Source: CALJFL01 sp963669435
GTDB lineage: Bacteria; Pseudomonadota; Gammaproteobacteria; Pseudomonadales; Halieaceae
NCBI GenBank assembly: GCA_963669435.1
Contig: OY770025.1
Coordinates: forward strand, 3,968,001-4,032,000
Direction of reading: 5' to 3'
Length of the DNA: 64,000 bases
Of the stretch, positions 24,955 to 33,229 are shown one piece after another; the stretch's first letter is position 1; every line of letters starts with the position of its first letter. A model generated the notes under the pieces. It saw nothing but the letters and a program-made list of their open reading frames with translations. It searched no databases and was not told the origin of the DNA. Position numbers and translations under genes: made by a program.

Positions 24955-25632
24955 TTAGTCATCGCCACCCAGGGCGGTGAGCAGGCTAAGCAGGTGAACG
25001 AACAGATTGTAAATGCTCAGGTACAGTCCAACTGTCGCGCGAATATAGTTGGTTTCGCCACCGTTAATGATGCGGCTGGTATCGAACAGGATCAGGCCGG
25101 ACATGATCATAATGACCGCTGCTGAAATCGTCAGCGACAGCGCCGGAATGGCCAGGAAGATATTGGCGATCATCGCAACCACGGCGACCAGCAGGCCCAC
25201 CATCAAGAAACCGCCCATGTAGGAGAAGTCCTTGCGCGTGGTGAGGGCGTAAGCCGACAGTGCGAAGAAGATCAGGCCAGTGCCGCCCAGTGCCTGCATC
25301 ACGATGGCAGGACCACCAGGCATGGACAGATAGTAGTTGAGCATGGGTCCAAGGGCAGCGCCCATCACGCCGGTGAACGCGAAAATTGCCAGCAAGCCCT
25401 TACTGGTGTCAGCCATCTTGTTGACCACGAACAGCAAGCCGAAACCCACCAGGGTGAGAATGAGAGCGGCGCCGTGAGGCAGGCCAATGGCCATCGAAAT
25501 GCCCGCAGTGAACGCACTGAACAGCAGGGTCATACCCAGCAACATGTAGGTATTTTTCAGTACCTTGTTGGTGCTGAGGACAGACTCCATGCCTGCGCTT
25601 TGCATGGTGTACAAACTCTTGTCTTGCATCAT
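24955..25632 (-). CDS. Bax inhibitor-1/YccA family membrane protein
   Basis: A seven-helix inner-membrane protein of 225 aa in the TMBIM/BI-1 family. Helices run from NTYMLLGMTLLFSAFTAGISMAIGL to LYLSIYNLFVHLLSLL. The conserved C-terminal pattern GLILFDTSRIINGGETNYIRATVGLYLSIYNLF, with the paired acidic residues of the pH/calcium sensing site, is clear. E. coli YccA interacts with FtsH and limits its proteolysis; BsYetJ is a calcium leak channel; which applies here is unknown. The family gene often neighbours tusE in gammaproteobacteria, as it does here with the whole tus set. Confidence 0.93.
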   Translation of the reverse strand: MMQDKSLYTMQSAGMESVLSTNKVLKNTYMLLGMTLLFSAFTAGISMAIGLPHGAALILTLVGFGLLFVVNKMADTSKGLLAIFAFTGVMGAALGPMLNYYLSMPGGPAIVMQALGGTGLIFFALSAYALTTRKDFSYMGGFLMVGLLVAVVAMIANIFLAIPALSLTISAAVIMIMSGLILFDTSRIINGGETNYIRATVGLYLSIYNLFVHLLSLLTALGGDD

Positions 25633-25850
25633 TTACTCCGTAATACCGCTAATGGGGATTGCTGATTTGTTGACAATAATACGGCCGAAACCGCCAAATT
25701 CCAACCATACTAAATATGCGGTTTTTTCGACCAAATTCAACGGTCTGGCCATGAATTTAAATGCCACGTCTATTGGAGTGGCTTTCGGTGGGTAAGTTCA
25801 GGTATATGAAATTTATGTAATGTAGCTGCAGGCCCCACAGCTGGGCGGTT

Positions 25851-26363
25851 TCAGCTGCCCGCGAGCTGTTTTTTCAGGGTTTTTCGCTCTCGCTTAAGGT
25901 CCTTGATCTCTTCCTCCTCTTTCTCAATTCGACCGTTGTATTGCCGTTTCACTGTTTGGACCTCCTCGGCGACACTATCTTGCCAGGCGATAGCTGCACC
26001 CACGCTGCCCACGTACTTGGTCTGGCTGTTCAGGCGACGCACCTCCTGATCCCGTTCCGACTCCAGGCGGGCGATTCTGCGGTCACTGCGCTCCAGCAAG
26101 TCCTCGATCTCACTCAGGCGCCGTTTAGCCCGGGTGGTTTCGTGCGAGAAGGTTTCCGTGCCAGCGGGCTTCGACGAGGTAGTCGATTGTGTGTTGGCCG
26201 CAGGCGCATTGATACTACCTTCCTTCGCATCAGCGCCGCAGGGGCGCTCGCTGAAGGTTGAGCGACCCCATTCATCCTTGCACTGGTAGTACTTGGTTTG
26301 GGAAAAGGCCAAGGGCGAACTCAAAACGAGAACCAAAAGCAGGGCGGGGCGGTAGCTGAGCAT
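25851..26363 (-). CDS. DUF4124-containing exported coiled-coil protein
   Basis: A 170-aa exported protein. After a signal peptide (PALLLVLVLSSPLAFSQ) comes the short DUF4124 motif (TKYYQCKDEWGRSTFSERPCGADA, with its paired cysteines), a Ser/Thr/Pro linker, and a long charged helix (RRLSEIEDLLERSDRRIARLESERDQE, later KEEEEIKDLKRERKTLKKQL) likely to form a coiled coil. DUF4124 proteins are periplasmic or envelope-associated and of unknown role. The ATG at 26363 is chosen over one seven codons upstream because GGAG lies shortly before it and it starts the signal peptide. Confidence 0.8.
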   Translation of the reverse strand: MLSYRPALLLVLVLSSPLAFSQTKYYQCKDEWGRSTFSERPCGADAKEGSINAPAANTQSTTSSKPAGTETFSHETTRAKRRLSEIEDLLERSDRRIARLESERDQEVRRLNSQTKYVGSVGAAIAWQDSVAEEVQTVKRQYNGRIEKEEEEIKDLKRERKTLKKQLAGS

Positions 26364-26708
26364 ATTGACTCCATTCAATATCAAGCACTCTTATAGGATA
26401 GTTAATTCTGGCTGAAAAGCACCCGCACTTATTAGTAACCAATGCGTCCCGGCTAGCGCAGCGGCGAGAAATGCTGGTTGGAGCGACTTTATCCTGGTTT
26501 TATCCGGCTTGAAATATCCCGACTATACTTAGCCAGGCGTAACAGGCAGATACATCAATCCAGTAGATAACTCGTCGGACGTCATGATGATCCTGCCAAC
26601 ATCTGAAGGATTAGGCAGGCGCGTTCTTGCAAAGTAACGCGGTGTGCGGTTGCCAGTGGAGTTGTTGCTCGCGCCCGTGGTGGGCCGCGCCAGGTAGTAA
26701 GGAGTTAT
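26364..26708. other. Intergenic region, no gene seen
   Basis: This 345-bp stretch separates the divergent DUF4124 gene and the repeat-bearing secreted protein gene. A TATACT at 26524-26529 could serve as a -10 box for the latter, but the matching -35 (TTATCC) is poor and the leader would be about 170 nt. No RNA gene, repeat or transposon remnant was recognised. Confidence 0.5.
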
Positions 26709-28199
26709 ATGGAAATGGAGTTGGTCTTACAGCGGAAGTACCTTGCCCTACTGGTCTTATTAGTCTTACTTTGTTTTTCGATTGGTGCCCTCGCCCAAAA
26801 GCCGGATTTGGCAGGTTCCCGTAAGCCGGAATTTGCAGGTTCGGGTAAACCGGATTTTGCTGGCTCGGGTAAGCCGGAATTTGCGGGCTCGGGCAAGCCG
26901 GGTTTCGTTTCAGATCCGCCTAATGATAGATCGAATCAGCCTCCCATCGCCCTCGATGACGATTTAGGTTTTCGTCAAGAGGATACGTTCTCCACATTTA
27001 GTGTTGCCCCACCGGGGGTATTCGGAAATGATGAAGATCCGGATGGCGATCCCCTCTCGGTCAACTTGGTGGAGGTGCTTACACCGGGCGTTGAAATTTT
27101 AGTGGGGCCAGATGGAGCAGTCCTCATTAGTATTCTGCAAGAGCATTTCAATGGAGATGTGAAGTTTATCTATGAAGCTTGCGATCCGTTATTCGCCTGC
27201 GATACAGCCACGGCATCCTTCTTTGTCGTACCAGTAGATGACCCACCGTTTCCTCAGAATGACCAGTTTACCGTGTTTCAAGATGCGGCTTTTCAATTTT
27301 CCAATTTCGATCTTGTATCTAATGACGTTGAGGTTGATGGAGATGTGATCGAGGCAGTTTTCAGTACGGATCCATTGGTCACCGAACAAGGCGGCCAGAT
27401 TAAACCGACCCCAGGCAGCGATACACTCTATCAGTACATGCCACCATCCGGGTTCCTGGGCCTGGACACCGCGATCTATGATGTCTGCGACAAAGAAGGC
27501 GATATTCTTGGATTATGTAGCAGCGCCTCGGTCAGCTTTGATGTTGGTGAACGCCCGGAACTCGGATGGGTTCCAGTGCCACAAGGCGAGGTCTGTCAGG
27601 CACGACTACCAGCTCCATCCATAGAACCGATTGAGAACGATACCCTCACGGCGATCAGCGACTCTAACTTTGAGTCATACACTGCCACGGATTACCAGGG
27701 TGGCACTCAGTATGATGAAGATAACCCCGTACCCGGTGGGGTGTACATTGGTGCGCTTGGTTTTACCTGTATTTATTCGATGCCCTATAGTGGGGCGTTA
27801 TGGGACGCCGTTGTGAGCTATTTCGATCAGCAAGCACAAGAGGCTCAGGAATACTTACGAACTATCCCATCCATTCCCACAGAACCATTTATCTGGGAGG
27901 GTGGTGAACAACTCGAGAATATTTCAGCGGGGTGGGAACTTTCTTTAGCGAATCCCATAGGTTCCTATCCGCCTTCAGGTATTCTGCTTCCCGCAAAATT
28001 TGGTATCACGGTTGTGAGTGTTAATGATCCCGCGTACCCGGAGATTCCCGATTCGTTGCGCAATGCAATCCGTATCACCATCAAAGACGGTGGTAGGCAA
28101 GCGCTGCGGGATGCGATGGTCGATCTCGAATTATTATTGGAAGAGGATAGATACGAGTGGCCGGAAGGGACGCCACTTCTTACTATTGATTTGCAGTGA
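26709..28199 (+). CDS. Secreted protein with KPxFAGSG tandem repeats and Ig/cadherin-like domains
   Basis: A 496-aa exported protein. The signal peptide (KYLALLVLLVLLCFSIGALA) is followed at once by four or five copies of an 8-residue unit (KPDLAGSR, KPEFAGSG, KPDFAGSG, KPEFAGSG, KPGFVSD). Then come two Ig/cadherin-like segments of the Big_9/VCBS kind: GVFGNDEDPDGDPLSVNLVE and PFPQNDQFTVFQDAAFQFS...LVSNDVEVDGDVIEAVF, with acidic calcium-type loops. The C-terminal 200 residues are of no family I know. It has no exosortase tail. AAGGAG lies just before the ATG. Likely secreted or surface-exposed, possibly adhesive; function unknown. Lower GC than neighbours. Confidence 0.75.
   Translation: MEMELVLQRKYLALLVLLVLLCFSIGALAQKPDLAGSRKPEFAGSGKPDFAGSGKPEFAGSGKPGFVSDPPNDRSNQPPIALDDDLGFRQEDTFSTFSVAPPGVFGNDEDPDGDPLSVNLVEVLTPGVEILVGPDGAVLISILQEHFNGDVKFIYEACDPLFACDTATASFFVVPVDDPPFPQNDQFTVFQDAAFQFSNFDLVSNDVEVDGDVIEAVFSTDPLVTEQGGQIKPTPGSDTLYQYMPPSGFLGLDTAIYDVCDKEGDILGLCSSASVSFDVGERPELGWVPVPQGEVCQARLPAPSIEPIENDTLTAISDSNFESYTATDYQGGTQYDEDNPVPGGVYIGALGFTCIYSMPYSGALWDAVVSYFDQQAQEAQEYLRTIPSIPTEPFIWEGGEQLENISAGWELSLANPIGSYPPSGILLPAKFGITVVSVNDPAYPEIPDSLRNAIRITIKDGGRQALRDAMVDLELLLEEDRYEWPEGTPLLTIDLQ
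26799..26910 (+). repeat. 24-bp in-frame tandem repeat
   Basis: Four full 24-bp units (26799-26822, 26823-26846, 26847-26870, 26871-26894) and a partial fifth encode KPxxAGSx, placed right after the signal peptide of the secreted protein. Units differ mainly at third codon positions and at the D/E and L/F residues. Confidence 0.9.
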
Positions 28200-28251
28200 G
28201 TTAAGACACGCAGGTAGTGCTTATCTTGAAGCGGAAAATCCAAGTTTGTTT

Positions 28252-28400
28252 AGCCAGGGATTGATCACATCGGGCTTTAGCCCGCTGTGACCCTGCGGGC
28301 GCCGTCGCTGCGCTCCCTCGGTCGTGCACAACCCCGGGCTAAAACACTCCTGGGGCAGTGTTTTATCGAACCGGGCGGCCGGCGTTCCGGTGTTTGAACC
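28252..28400. repeat. Structured intergenic repeat, copy 1 (four hairpins)
   Basis: Starts AGCCAGGGATTGATC. It holds hairpins TCACA-T-CGGGC/TTTA/GCCCG-C-TGTGA (28265-28290), TGCGC/GTGCA around TCCCTCGGTC (28309-28328), AAAACACT/AGTGTTTT (28341-28364) and TCGAAC/GTTTGA around a GC-rich core (28366-28397). The next copy begins two bases later. It lies in the 393-bp gap between the secreted-protein gene and tRNA-Ser. Confidence 0.85.
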
Positions 28401-28401
28401 A

Positions 28402-28527
28402 AGCCAGGGATTGATCGCAGCAGGCTTTAGCCTGTTGCGACCCTTCGGGCGCCTTCGGCGTCTAATATGCTCCTTTGGTCGCATATTGTCGAACCGGGCG
28501 GCCGGCGTTCCGGGGGGTTCGAACCAA
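28402..28527. repeat. Structured intergenic repeat, copy 2 (three hairpins)
   Basis: Same start AGCCAGGGATTGATC. Hairpins are TCGCA-G-CAGGC/TTTA/GCCTG-T-TGCGA (28415-28440), AATATGC/GCATATT around TCCTTTGGTC (28464-28487) and TCGAACC/GGTTCGA (28489-28522). It lacks the extra AAAACACT hairpin of copy 1. A 25-bp block of the last hairpin is identical in both copies, whereas the other stems differ in sequence but keep pairing. Confidence 0.85.
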
Positions 28528-28549
28528 GGCCTGGTCCAACGACAGATAC

Positions 28550-28587
28550 AAAAAAAAAGGCCACCCCAACGGGGTGACCCTTTTTTT
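28550..28587. terminator. Bidirectional terminator after tRNA-Ser
   Basis: CACCCC-AAC-GGGGTG (28562-28576), extended by GG/CC, is flanked by A9 (28550-28558) and T7 (28581-28587). On the minus strand it ends the tRNA-Ser transcript; it could also stop plus-strand transcription. Confidence 0.85.
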
Positions 28588-28592
28588 GTATA

Positions 28593-28682
28593 TGGCGGTG
28601 GGCCAGGGATTCGAACCCCGGGACGGGATAAACCGTCAACGGTTTTCAAGACCGCCGCTTTCGACCACTCAGCCAGCCCACC
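28593..28682 (-). tRNA. tRNA-Ser(UGA)
   Basis: A 90-nt class II tRNA on the minus strand. Acceptor stem GGTGGGC/GCCCACC, discriminator G and encoded CCA; anticodon loop CTTGAAA gives TGA, reading UCA and other UCN codons; the long variable arm and GGTTCGAATCC T-loop are present. It lies upstream of its terminator and downstream of rne on the same strand. Confidence 0.97.
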
Positions 28683-28771
28683 AGAAAACGTTTGATTTTG
28701 AAAAACCTCGCCTGTGCGAAGCAGGCGAGATTATACAGTTATGCAATGCCCAAACAAGGGCTATTAGCGTA

Positions 28772-31459
28772 TTAACCCTGTGCTGCTGCCTCGGTGATTT
28801 CCGGGACAGCATTGCTTACCCGTGGGTCGTTGCTGGCGCGGGGTACCACGCGCCCGCTCGGTACCACGGGCGGTGCCACGGTGTCTTTGAACAACACGAC
28901 CGGGGTGGTTTGTACCTGAACCTCACCGACCGGTTTGGGTGCAACCCTGGGGTCGTTAACCGCTCTGCCATCGTCGGTCAGGCCTGAACGGTCTGCCTCG
29001 GCAACGGGCTCTTGAACTGGTTCTTCAGCCGGTGCAGGAGCTAGCTCGGGTTCAGCGACTACAGGCTCGGCTGCTACAGCGGCCTGCGGCTCGGGTTCAG
29101 TGGCTGCGACTGTGGTTTCGGCGACAGTTGCCTCAACCGGTGCAGGTTGTTCCACCGCGGTTTCCACGGGTGCGCTGGCTTCTGCAGGTGCAGACGCCGG
29201 GGCTTCTGCTACTGGTGCAGTTTCCCCGGGTGCGGGTCCTTCCGGCACGGGTTTAGTTTCAGCGACTTGCGCCGGCGCTTGTGTCGGCTTTTCGTCCAGC
29301 AGGTTGGCTGTATTTGCCACTTCCGCTGCCTCGGGTTTCGGGCCACGGTTTCTGCGGCGGCGCGGTTCGTTACGCTTCATATCGCTGGGGCGCTTGCGCG
29401 GCTTGTCGCGATTGTCCACGTTGCCATTGGCTTCTGCTGCAACCACATTTTGCTGCTCATCATCGCGGCGGGGTGCCTGGCGCTCATTACCGCGCTTGTC
29501 ACCTTGGGATTTGCGGTTGCCGTTGTTCTGGCGTCTTTCCTGGTTGCGGTTCTGATTGCGGTCCTGGTCGCGGTTCTGCTCGTTACCACCGGAGCGGCGC
29601 CGGTTGCGGTTGCGGTTGCGATTCCCCTGACCCTGGCCCTGCTTTTGTCCCCTTGATTGGGACTGGCCTTTACCTTTGCCGCCGCGATTCGCGGTCTGCT
29701 TTTTCGGCGCGGGTTCTGGTTCGGCTTTGGCTTCCCCGAACAGGGTGGTCATGACACGCGATAGCAGCCCGGCCTTGGGTGTGGCGGGGGTTTCAGCCTT
29801 GGCAGGTTTTTTGGCCTCTGGCTTGGGTGCCGCAGGTGCTGCATCCGGCGCACGATTTTGAGGCGTGATGGCCTGCACAGCGGCTTGTTGTTGGGGCAAT
29901 TCAGCTGAGTGGCTATCGCTGATGGTGTCGGTGTCAGGTACGACCAGCTCCACCTTGTAGCTGATGGCGTGATCGCCCTGGCTCACCTCGTCGTCCCGCA
30001 GGCGCTGGACTTCAAAGTGTGGCGTCTCAAGGTTCGGGTTGGGGACCACCAGGACTCGTGCTTTGGTCTCCTGCTCGATCTCGCCCAGGGCGCTGCGCTT
30101 TTCGTTCAGCAGGTAGGCGGCCACGTCGACGGGTACAATGGCGCGTACTTCCGCACTGCGCTCTTTGATGGCCTCTTCTTCCAGCAAACGCAGGATCGAC
30201 AGGGCCAGAGACTTGGTGTCGCGAATGGTGCCCTGGCCAGTACAGCGCGGGCAGACAATGGCACTGGTCTCACCCAGGGACGGGCGCAGGCGTTGCCGGG
30301 ACATTTCCAGCAGGCCAAAACGTGAGATGCGACCGACCTGTACCCGGGCGCGGTCGATCGACAATGCATCGCGCATTCTGTTCTCTACTGCACGTTGGTT
30401 ACGCGAGGCCAGCATGTCGATGAAATCAATCACCACCAGGCCGCCCATGTCGCGCAAGCGCAGCTGCCGGGCAATCTCGTCGGCTGCTTCAAGGTTGGTC
30501 TGGGTCGCCGTCTCCTCGATGTCACCGCCTTTGGTGGCGCGTGCGGAGTTGATGTCGATGGATACCAGCGCCTCGGTGGGATCGATAACGATCGAGCCAC
30601 CGGAGGGTAATCGAACCTCACGCTGGAATGCTGTTTCAATCTGGCCTTCGATCTGGAAGCGGTTGAACAGTGGAATATTGTCTTCGTACAGCTTGATGCG
30701 GTTGGTGTACTGGGGCATTACCAAGCTGACGAAATCAGTGGCCTGCTTGTGCGCCTCGGGGGAGTCGATCAATACCTGGTCAACGTCGTCACGCAGGTAG
30801 TCGCGCACCGCACGGATGATTACGTTGCTCTCCTGGTAGAGGAGGGTGGGCGCTTCGTTTTCGTCGTTGGCATTGGTGATGGCTTCCCACACTTGCAGCA
30901 GGTAGTTCAGGTCCCACTGTAATTCCTCGGTAGTGCGGCCCACACCGGCGGTGCGGATAATCACGCCCATGCCGTTGGGTATTTCAAGGTCGCTCAGGGC
31001 CTCGCGCAATTCGGCGCGATCGTCGCCCTCAATGCGTCGGGATATGCCGCCGGCACGGGGATTGTTGGGCATCAGCACCATGTAGCGTCCCGCGAGGCTG
31101 ATAAAGGTGGTCAGGGCGGCGCCTTTGTTGCCGCGCTCTTCCTTGTCCACCTGCATGATAATTTCAGTCCCTTCCTTAACCACGTCGCGAATTTTCATGC
31201 GACCGTCGCCCGAGGGTTTGCGGTAGAAATACTCTGATGCGATTTCTTTTAGCGGTAAAAATCCGTGACGGTCGGCGCCGAAGTCGACAAAAGCTGCCTC
31301 CAGGCTGGGCTCAACCCGGGTGATTTTTCCTTTGTAGACGTTGGATTTTTTTTGCAGACGGGTACGGTTTTCTATATCGAGATCGTATAGTCGTTGACCG
31401 TCAACGAGAGCGACGCGCAACTCTTCAGGTTGCGTCGCATTGATTAACATTTTTTTCAT
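28772..31459 (-). CDS. rne: Ribonuclease E
   Basis: Endoribonuclease of mRNA decay and rRNA/tRNA maturation, scaffold of the degradosome; 895 aa against 1061 in E. coli. MKKMLINATQPEELRVALVDGQRLYDLDIE begins as in E. coli, then the S1 domain (VYKGKITRVEPSLEAAFVDFGADRHGFLPL). The catalytic aspartates equivalent to Asp303 and Asp346 are in ALVSIDINSARATKG and GLVVIDFIDM, and the zinc-link is CPRCTGQG. The C-terminal third is low-complexity: Arg/Asn/Gln-rich (GNRNRNRNRRRSGG, QNRDQDRNQNRNQERRQNNG), then Ala/Pro/Glu-rich. The first ATG has AAGG just before it. It is divergent from rluC, across a 598-bp leader region. Confidence 0.97.
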   Translation of the reverse strand: MKKMLINATQPEELRVALVDGQRLYDLDIENRTRLQKKSNVYKGKITRVEPSLEAAFVDFGADRHGFLPLKEIASEYFYRKPSGDGRMKIRDVVKEGTEIIMQVDKEERGNKGAALTTFISLAGRYMVLMPNNPRAGGISRRIEGDDRAELREALSDLEIPNGMGVIIRTAGVGRTTEELQWDLNYLLQVWEAITNANDENEAPTLLYQESNVIIRAVRDYLRDDVDQVLIDSPEAHKQATDFVSLVMPQYTNRIKLYEDNIPLFNRFQIEGQIETAFQREVRLPSGGSIVIDPTEALVSIDINSARATKGGDIEETATQTNLEAADEIARQLRLRDMGGLVVIDFIDMLASRNQRAVENRMRDALSIDRARVQVGRISRFGLLEMSRQRLRPSLGETSAIVCPRCTGQGTIRDTKSLALSILRLLEEEAIKERSAEVRAIVPVDVAAYLLNEKRSALGEIEQETKARVLVVPNPNLETPHFEVQRLRDDEVSQGDHAISYKVELVVPDTDTISDSHSAELPQQQAAVQAITPQNRAPDAAPAAPKPEAKKPAKAETPATPKAGLLSRVMTTLFGEAKAEPEPAPKKQTANRGGKGKGQSQSRGQKQGQGQGNRNRNRNRRRSGGNEQNRDQDRNQNRNQERRQNNGNRKSQGDKRGNERQAPRRDDEQQNVVAAEANGNVDNRDKPRKRPSDMKRNEPRRRRNRGPKPEAAEVANTANLLDEKPTQAPAQVAETKPVPEGPAPGETAPVAEAPASAPAEASAPVETAVEQPAPVEATVAETTVAATEPEPQAAVAAEPVVAEPELAPAPAEEPVQEPVAEADRSGLTDDGRAVNDPRVAPKPVGEVQVQTTPVVLFKDTVAPPVVPSGRVVPRASNDPRVSNAVPEITEAAAQG

Positions 31460-32057
31460 TAGCCTTTAGCCTTATTCAGGCAGGCCCGGCGGGGAAAGCT
31501 CAGTTACGCGGCTGACCGAAGTCCAGCACTAGAGTGGTTTTGTGATGAATCCCGTAAGGCTCCATCGGCGCATACGCGCGGTTTCCACTCGTTGTTGCCC
31601 AGGTGCCCTGTACTCATACTACGCTGTGTTTTACAGCGTTCGCCAGCGCTATGACCCGGAAAGTTTATGGCGCTTTCCCGGCCTTTTTGTTAGTGTCGCT
31701 GCACCTGAGAAGAGCGACACCTGTGCTGAATCTGTTAACTGATTCTTGGTCCCGGCAGTACCTGCTGCTCGGTTCATTTTTAGGTCGACACGGCTGTTCA
31801 ATCTCGGTCATCCAGATCTTGGTTAACCAGGGTTGGAAAAGGTCGGAGCACAAAATGCTCATACGGCCCAGACGCGTCGACGTCCATTAAGTATCTGTGT
31901 GATCTCACCGGCGGAACCATGCAACTCATCGGCTGGTTCAACTGTCGCCAGTACGCATTTCCAAGATTGGCCGGGAAAGTTCACCGGCTGTCTTGATCAC
32001 ACCGCGGGGAATATACCAGCAAATGATAAGTGCTTCAATTATAAAAAGATTTTTCCT
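31460..32057. other. Divergent rne-rluC control region with leader hairpins
   Basis: This 598-bp region contains no convincing gene. It must hold the promoters of rne and rluC, but no clear -35/-10 pair was found. A perfect 8-bp stem, GTGTCGCT (31693-31700) with AGCGACAC (31713-31720), lies about 235 nt before the rne start; GAGCA-CAAAA-TGCTC is near 31846-31860. E. coli rne has a long 5' leader whose stem-loops mediate autoregulation, and the first hairpin may play that part here. The rluC ATG at 32058 follows an AT-rich AATTATAAAAAG. Confidence 0.4.
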
Positions 32058-33017
32058 ATGAAGCAGAATGATAAGCCGCGTGTCGAGGTGATCACGGTGG
32101 ATGAGGGCGACCAGGGCCAGCGACTGGACAATTATCTCCTCAGGGTGTTCAAGGGGGTACCCAAAACCCGTATCTACCGCGCCCTGCGCAAGGGCGAGAT
32201 TCGCGTTAATAAGGGGCGTAGCAAGGCGGATTATCGGCTGCAGTGCGGGGATAGTGTGCGTTTGCCGCCACTGCGACAGCCGGAGCCGGGTGCGCCGCCC
32301 ACAATTCCCCGCTATTGGACAGAGCTGCTGCCGCAGCGGATCGTCTACGAAGATGATGACTTGCTGGTGATCGATAAACCCGCGGGGCTTGCCGTGCACG
32401 GTGGTAGCGGTCTGAATTTCGGTTTGATCGAGTGCCTCAGGCAGGCGCGCCCCGAGGACCGGCGGTTGGAACTGGTGCATCGCCTCGACCGCGATACCTC
32501 GGGGCTGATCATGATCTCTCGCAAACCGGCGATGCTGCGTGAACTGCACAGGCAGCTGCGAGAAAACACGGTAGACAAGCGCTATCTGGCATTGGTGCCG
32601 GGAAAGTGGCCGCGTACTCTGAAGGTAGTGGAGGCGCCGCTGGAGAAGAACACACTGCAGTCGGGGGAGCGGATGGTGCGAGTGTCCGCGGATGGAAAAC
32701 CCTCGACGACCGAGTTCACCGTGGTAGAGCGCTTCAAGCGAGCGACTCTGGTAGAGGCCAAACCCATTACCGGTAGAACGCACCAGATACGGGTTCACGC
32801 ACAGCACGCCGGCTTTCCGCTACTGGGAGACGTCAAGTACAGCAGTGACATCGGCGAGCTATTGAGCCGTGAATTGGGGCTTAAGCGGCTGTTTCTGCAT
32901 GCCAGTAATCTCACCATCGACCTGCAATCGCAGGGTCGCTTAAGCCTGCAGGCCGAACCCGATCAAGACCTAGAAAATATATTAATTAAACTCCGTAACT
33001 GTTTGAATAAACGATAA
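32058..33017 (+). CDS. rluC: 23S rRNA pseudouridine synthase RluC
   Basis: A 319-aa enzyme that isomerises uridines 955, 2504 and 2580 of 23S rRNA. An N-terminal S4 domain (QRLDNYLLRVFKGVPKTRIYRALRKGEIRVNKGR) is followed by the RluA-family core: VIDKPAGLAVHGG, LVHRLDRDTSGLIMISRK with the catalytic Asp in HRLDRDTSG, then GRTHQIRVHAQHAGFPLLGD. Length equals E. coli RluC (319). The ATG at 32058 is the only start consistent with the family; no strong Shine-Dalgarno is seen. It is divergent from rne as in many gammaproteobacteria and directly abuts the HAD phosphatase remnant. Confidence 0.96.
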   Translation: MKQNDKPRVEVITVDEGDQGQRLDNYLLRVFKGVPKTRIYRALRKGEIRVNKGRSKADYRLQCGDSVRLPPLRQPEPGAPPTIPRYWTELLPQRIVYEDDDLLVIDKPAGLAVHGGSGLNFGLIECLRQARPEDRRLELVHRLDRDTSGLIMISRKPAMLRELHRQLRENTVDKRYLALVPGKWPRTLKVVEAPLEKNTLQSGERMVRVSADGKPSTTEFTVVERFKRATLVEAKPITGRTHQIRVHAQHAGFPLLGDVKYSSDIGELLSRELGLKRLFLHASNLTIDLQSQGRLSLQAEPDQDLENILIKLRNCLNKR

Positions 33018-33229
33018 ATATATTTGACTGGGATGGCACGCTTTGTGACTCGGTCAAGCAGATTGTGGCGGCCATGCAACAGGCGGCCAGCAGCATGCAG
33101 GTTACGCCGCCCACGGCCACCGCAGTGCGCGACATTGTGGGGCTGGGGCTCAAGTAGGGCAGCGTGGATGAATTGCACGAACTGCTGGCGTTGCCGCAGA
33201 TTCAGCGCGCCGTAGAAAGCACCGGGTAA
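33011..33229 (+). pseudogene. Decayed HAD-superfamily phosphatase (Gph-like)
   Basis: The frame after rluC reads INIFDWDGTLCDSVKQIVAAMQ, the HAD motif I of phosphoglycolate-phosphatase-like proteins, then VRDIVGLGLK, which matches the conserved region after the first helices. It then meets TAG (33155-33157), continues GSVDELHELLALPQIQR and ends at TAA (33227-33229). There is no ATG/GTG/TTG start; the open frame begins just inside the rluC end. The usual gene is about 220 residues long, so most of it, including motifs II-IV, is gone. A Gph-like gene commonly sits right after rluC, which supports the reading as a relic. Confidence 0.75.

Noticed and set aside
26799..26910. CRISPR-like array suspected from the regular 24-bp units
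   Set aside because: Units are contiguous with no spacers and are in frame as protein repeats.
28221..28695. Long open frames on both strands across the repeats and tRNA-Ser
   Set aside because: They run through structured repeats, the terminator and the tRNA gene; openness reflects GC-rich repeat sequence, not coding.
29100..30800. Several plus-strand frames opposite rne, including a 220-codon frame
   Set aside because: Shadow frames of the low-complexity and conserved regions of rne; no ribosome sites and implausible proteins.
31938..32807. 289-codon minus-strand frame opposite rluC
   Set aside because: Antisense shadow of a well-conserved gene; composition atypical.
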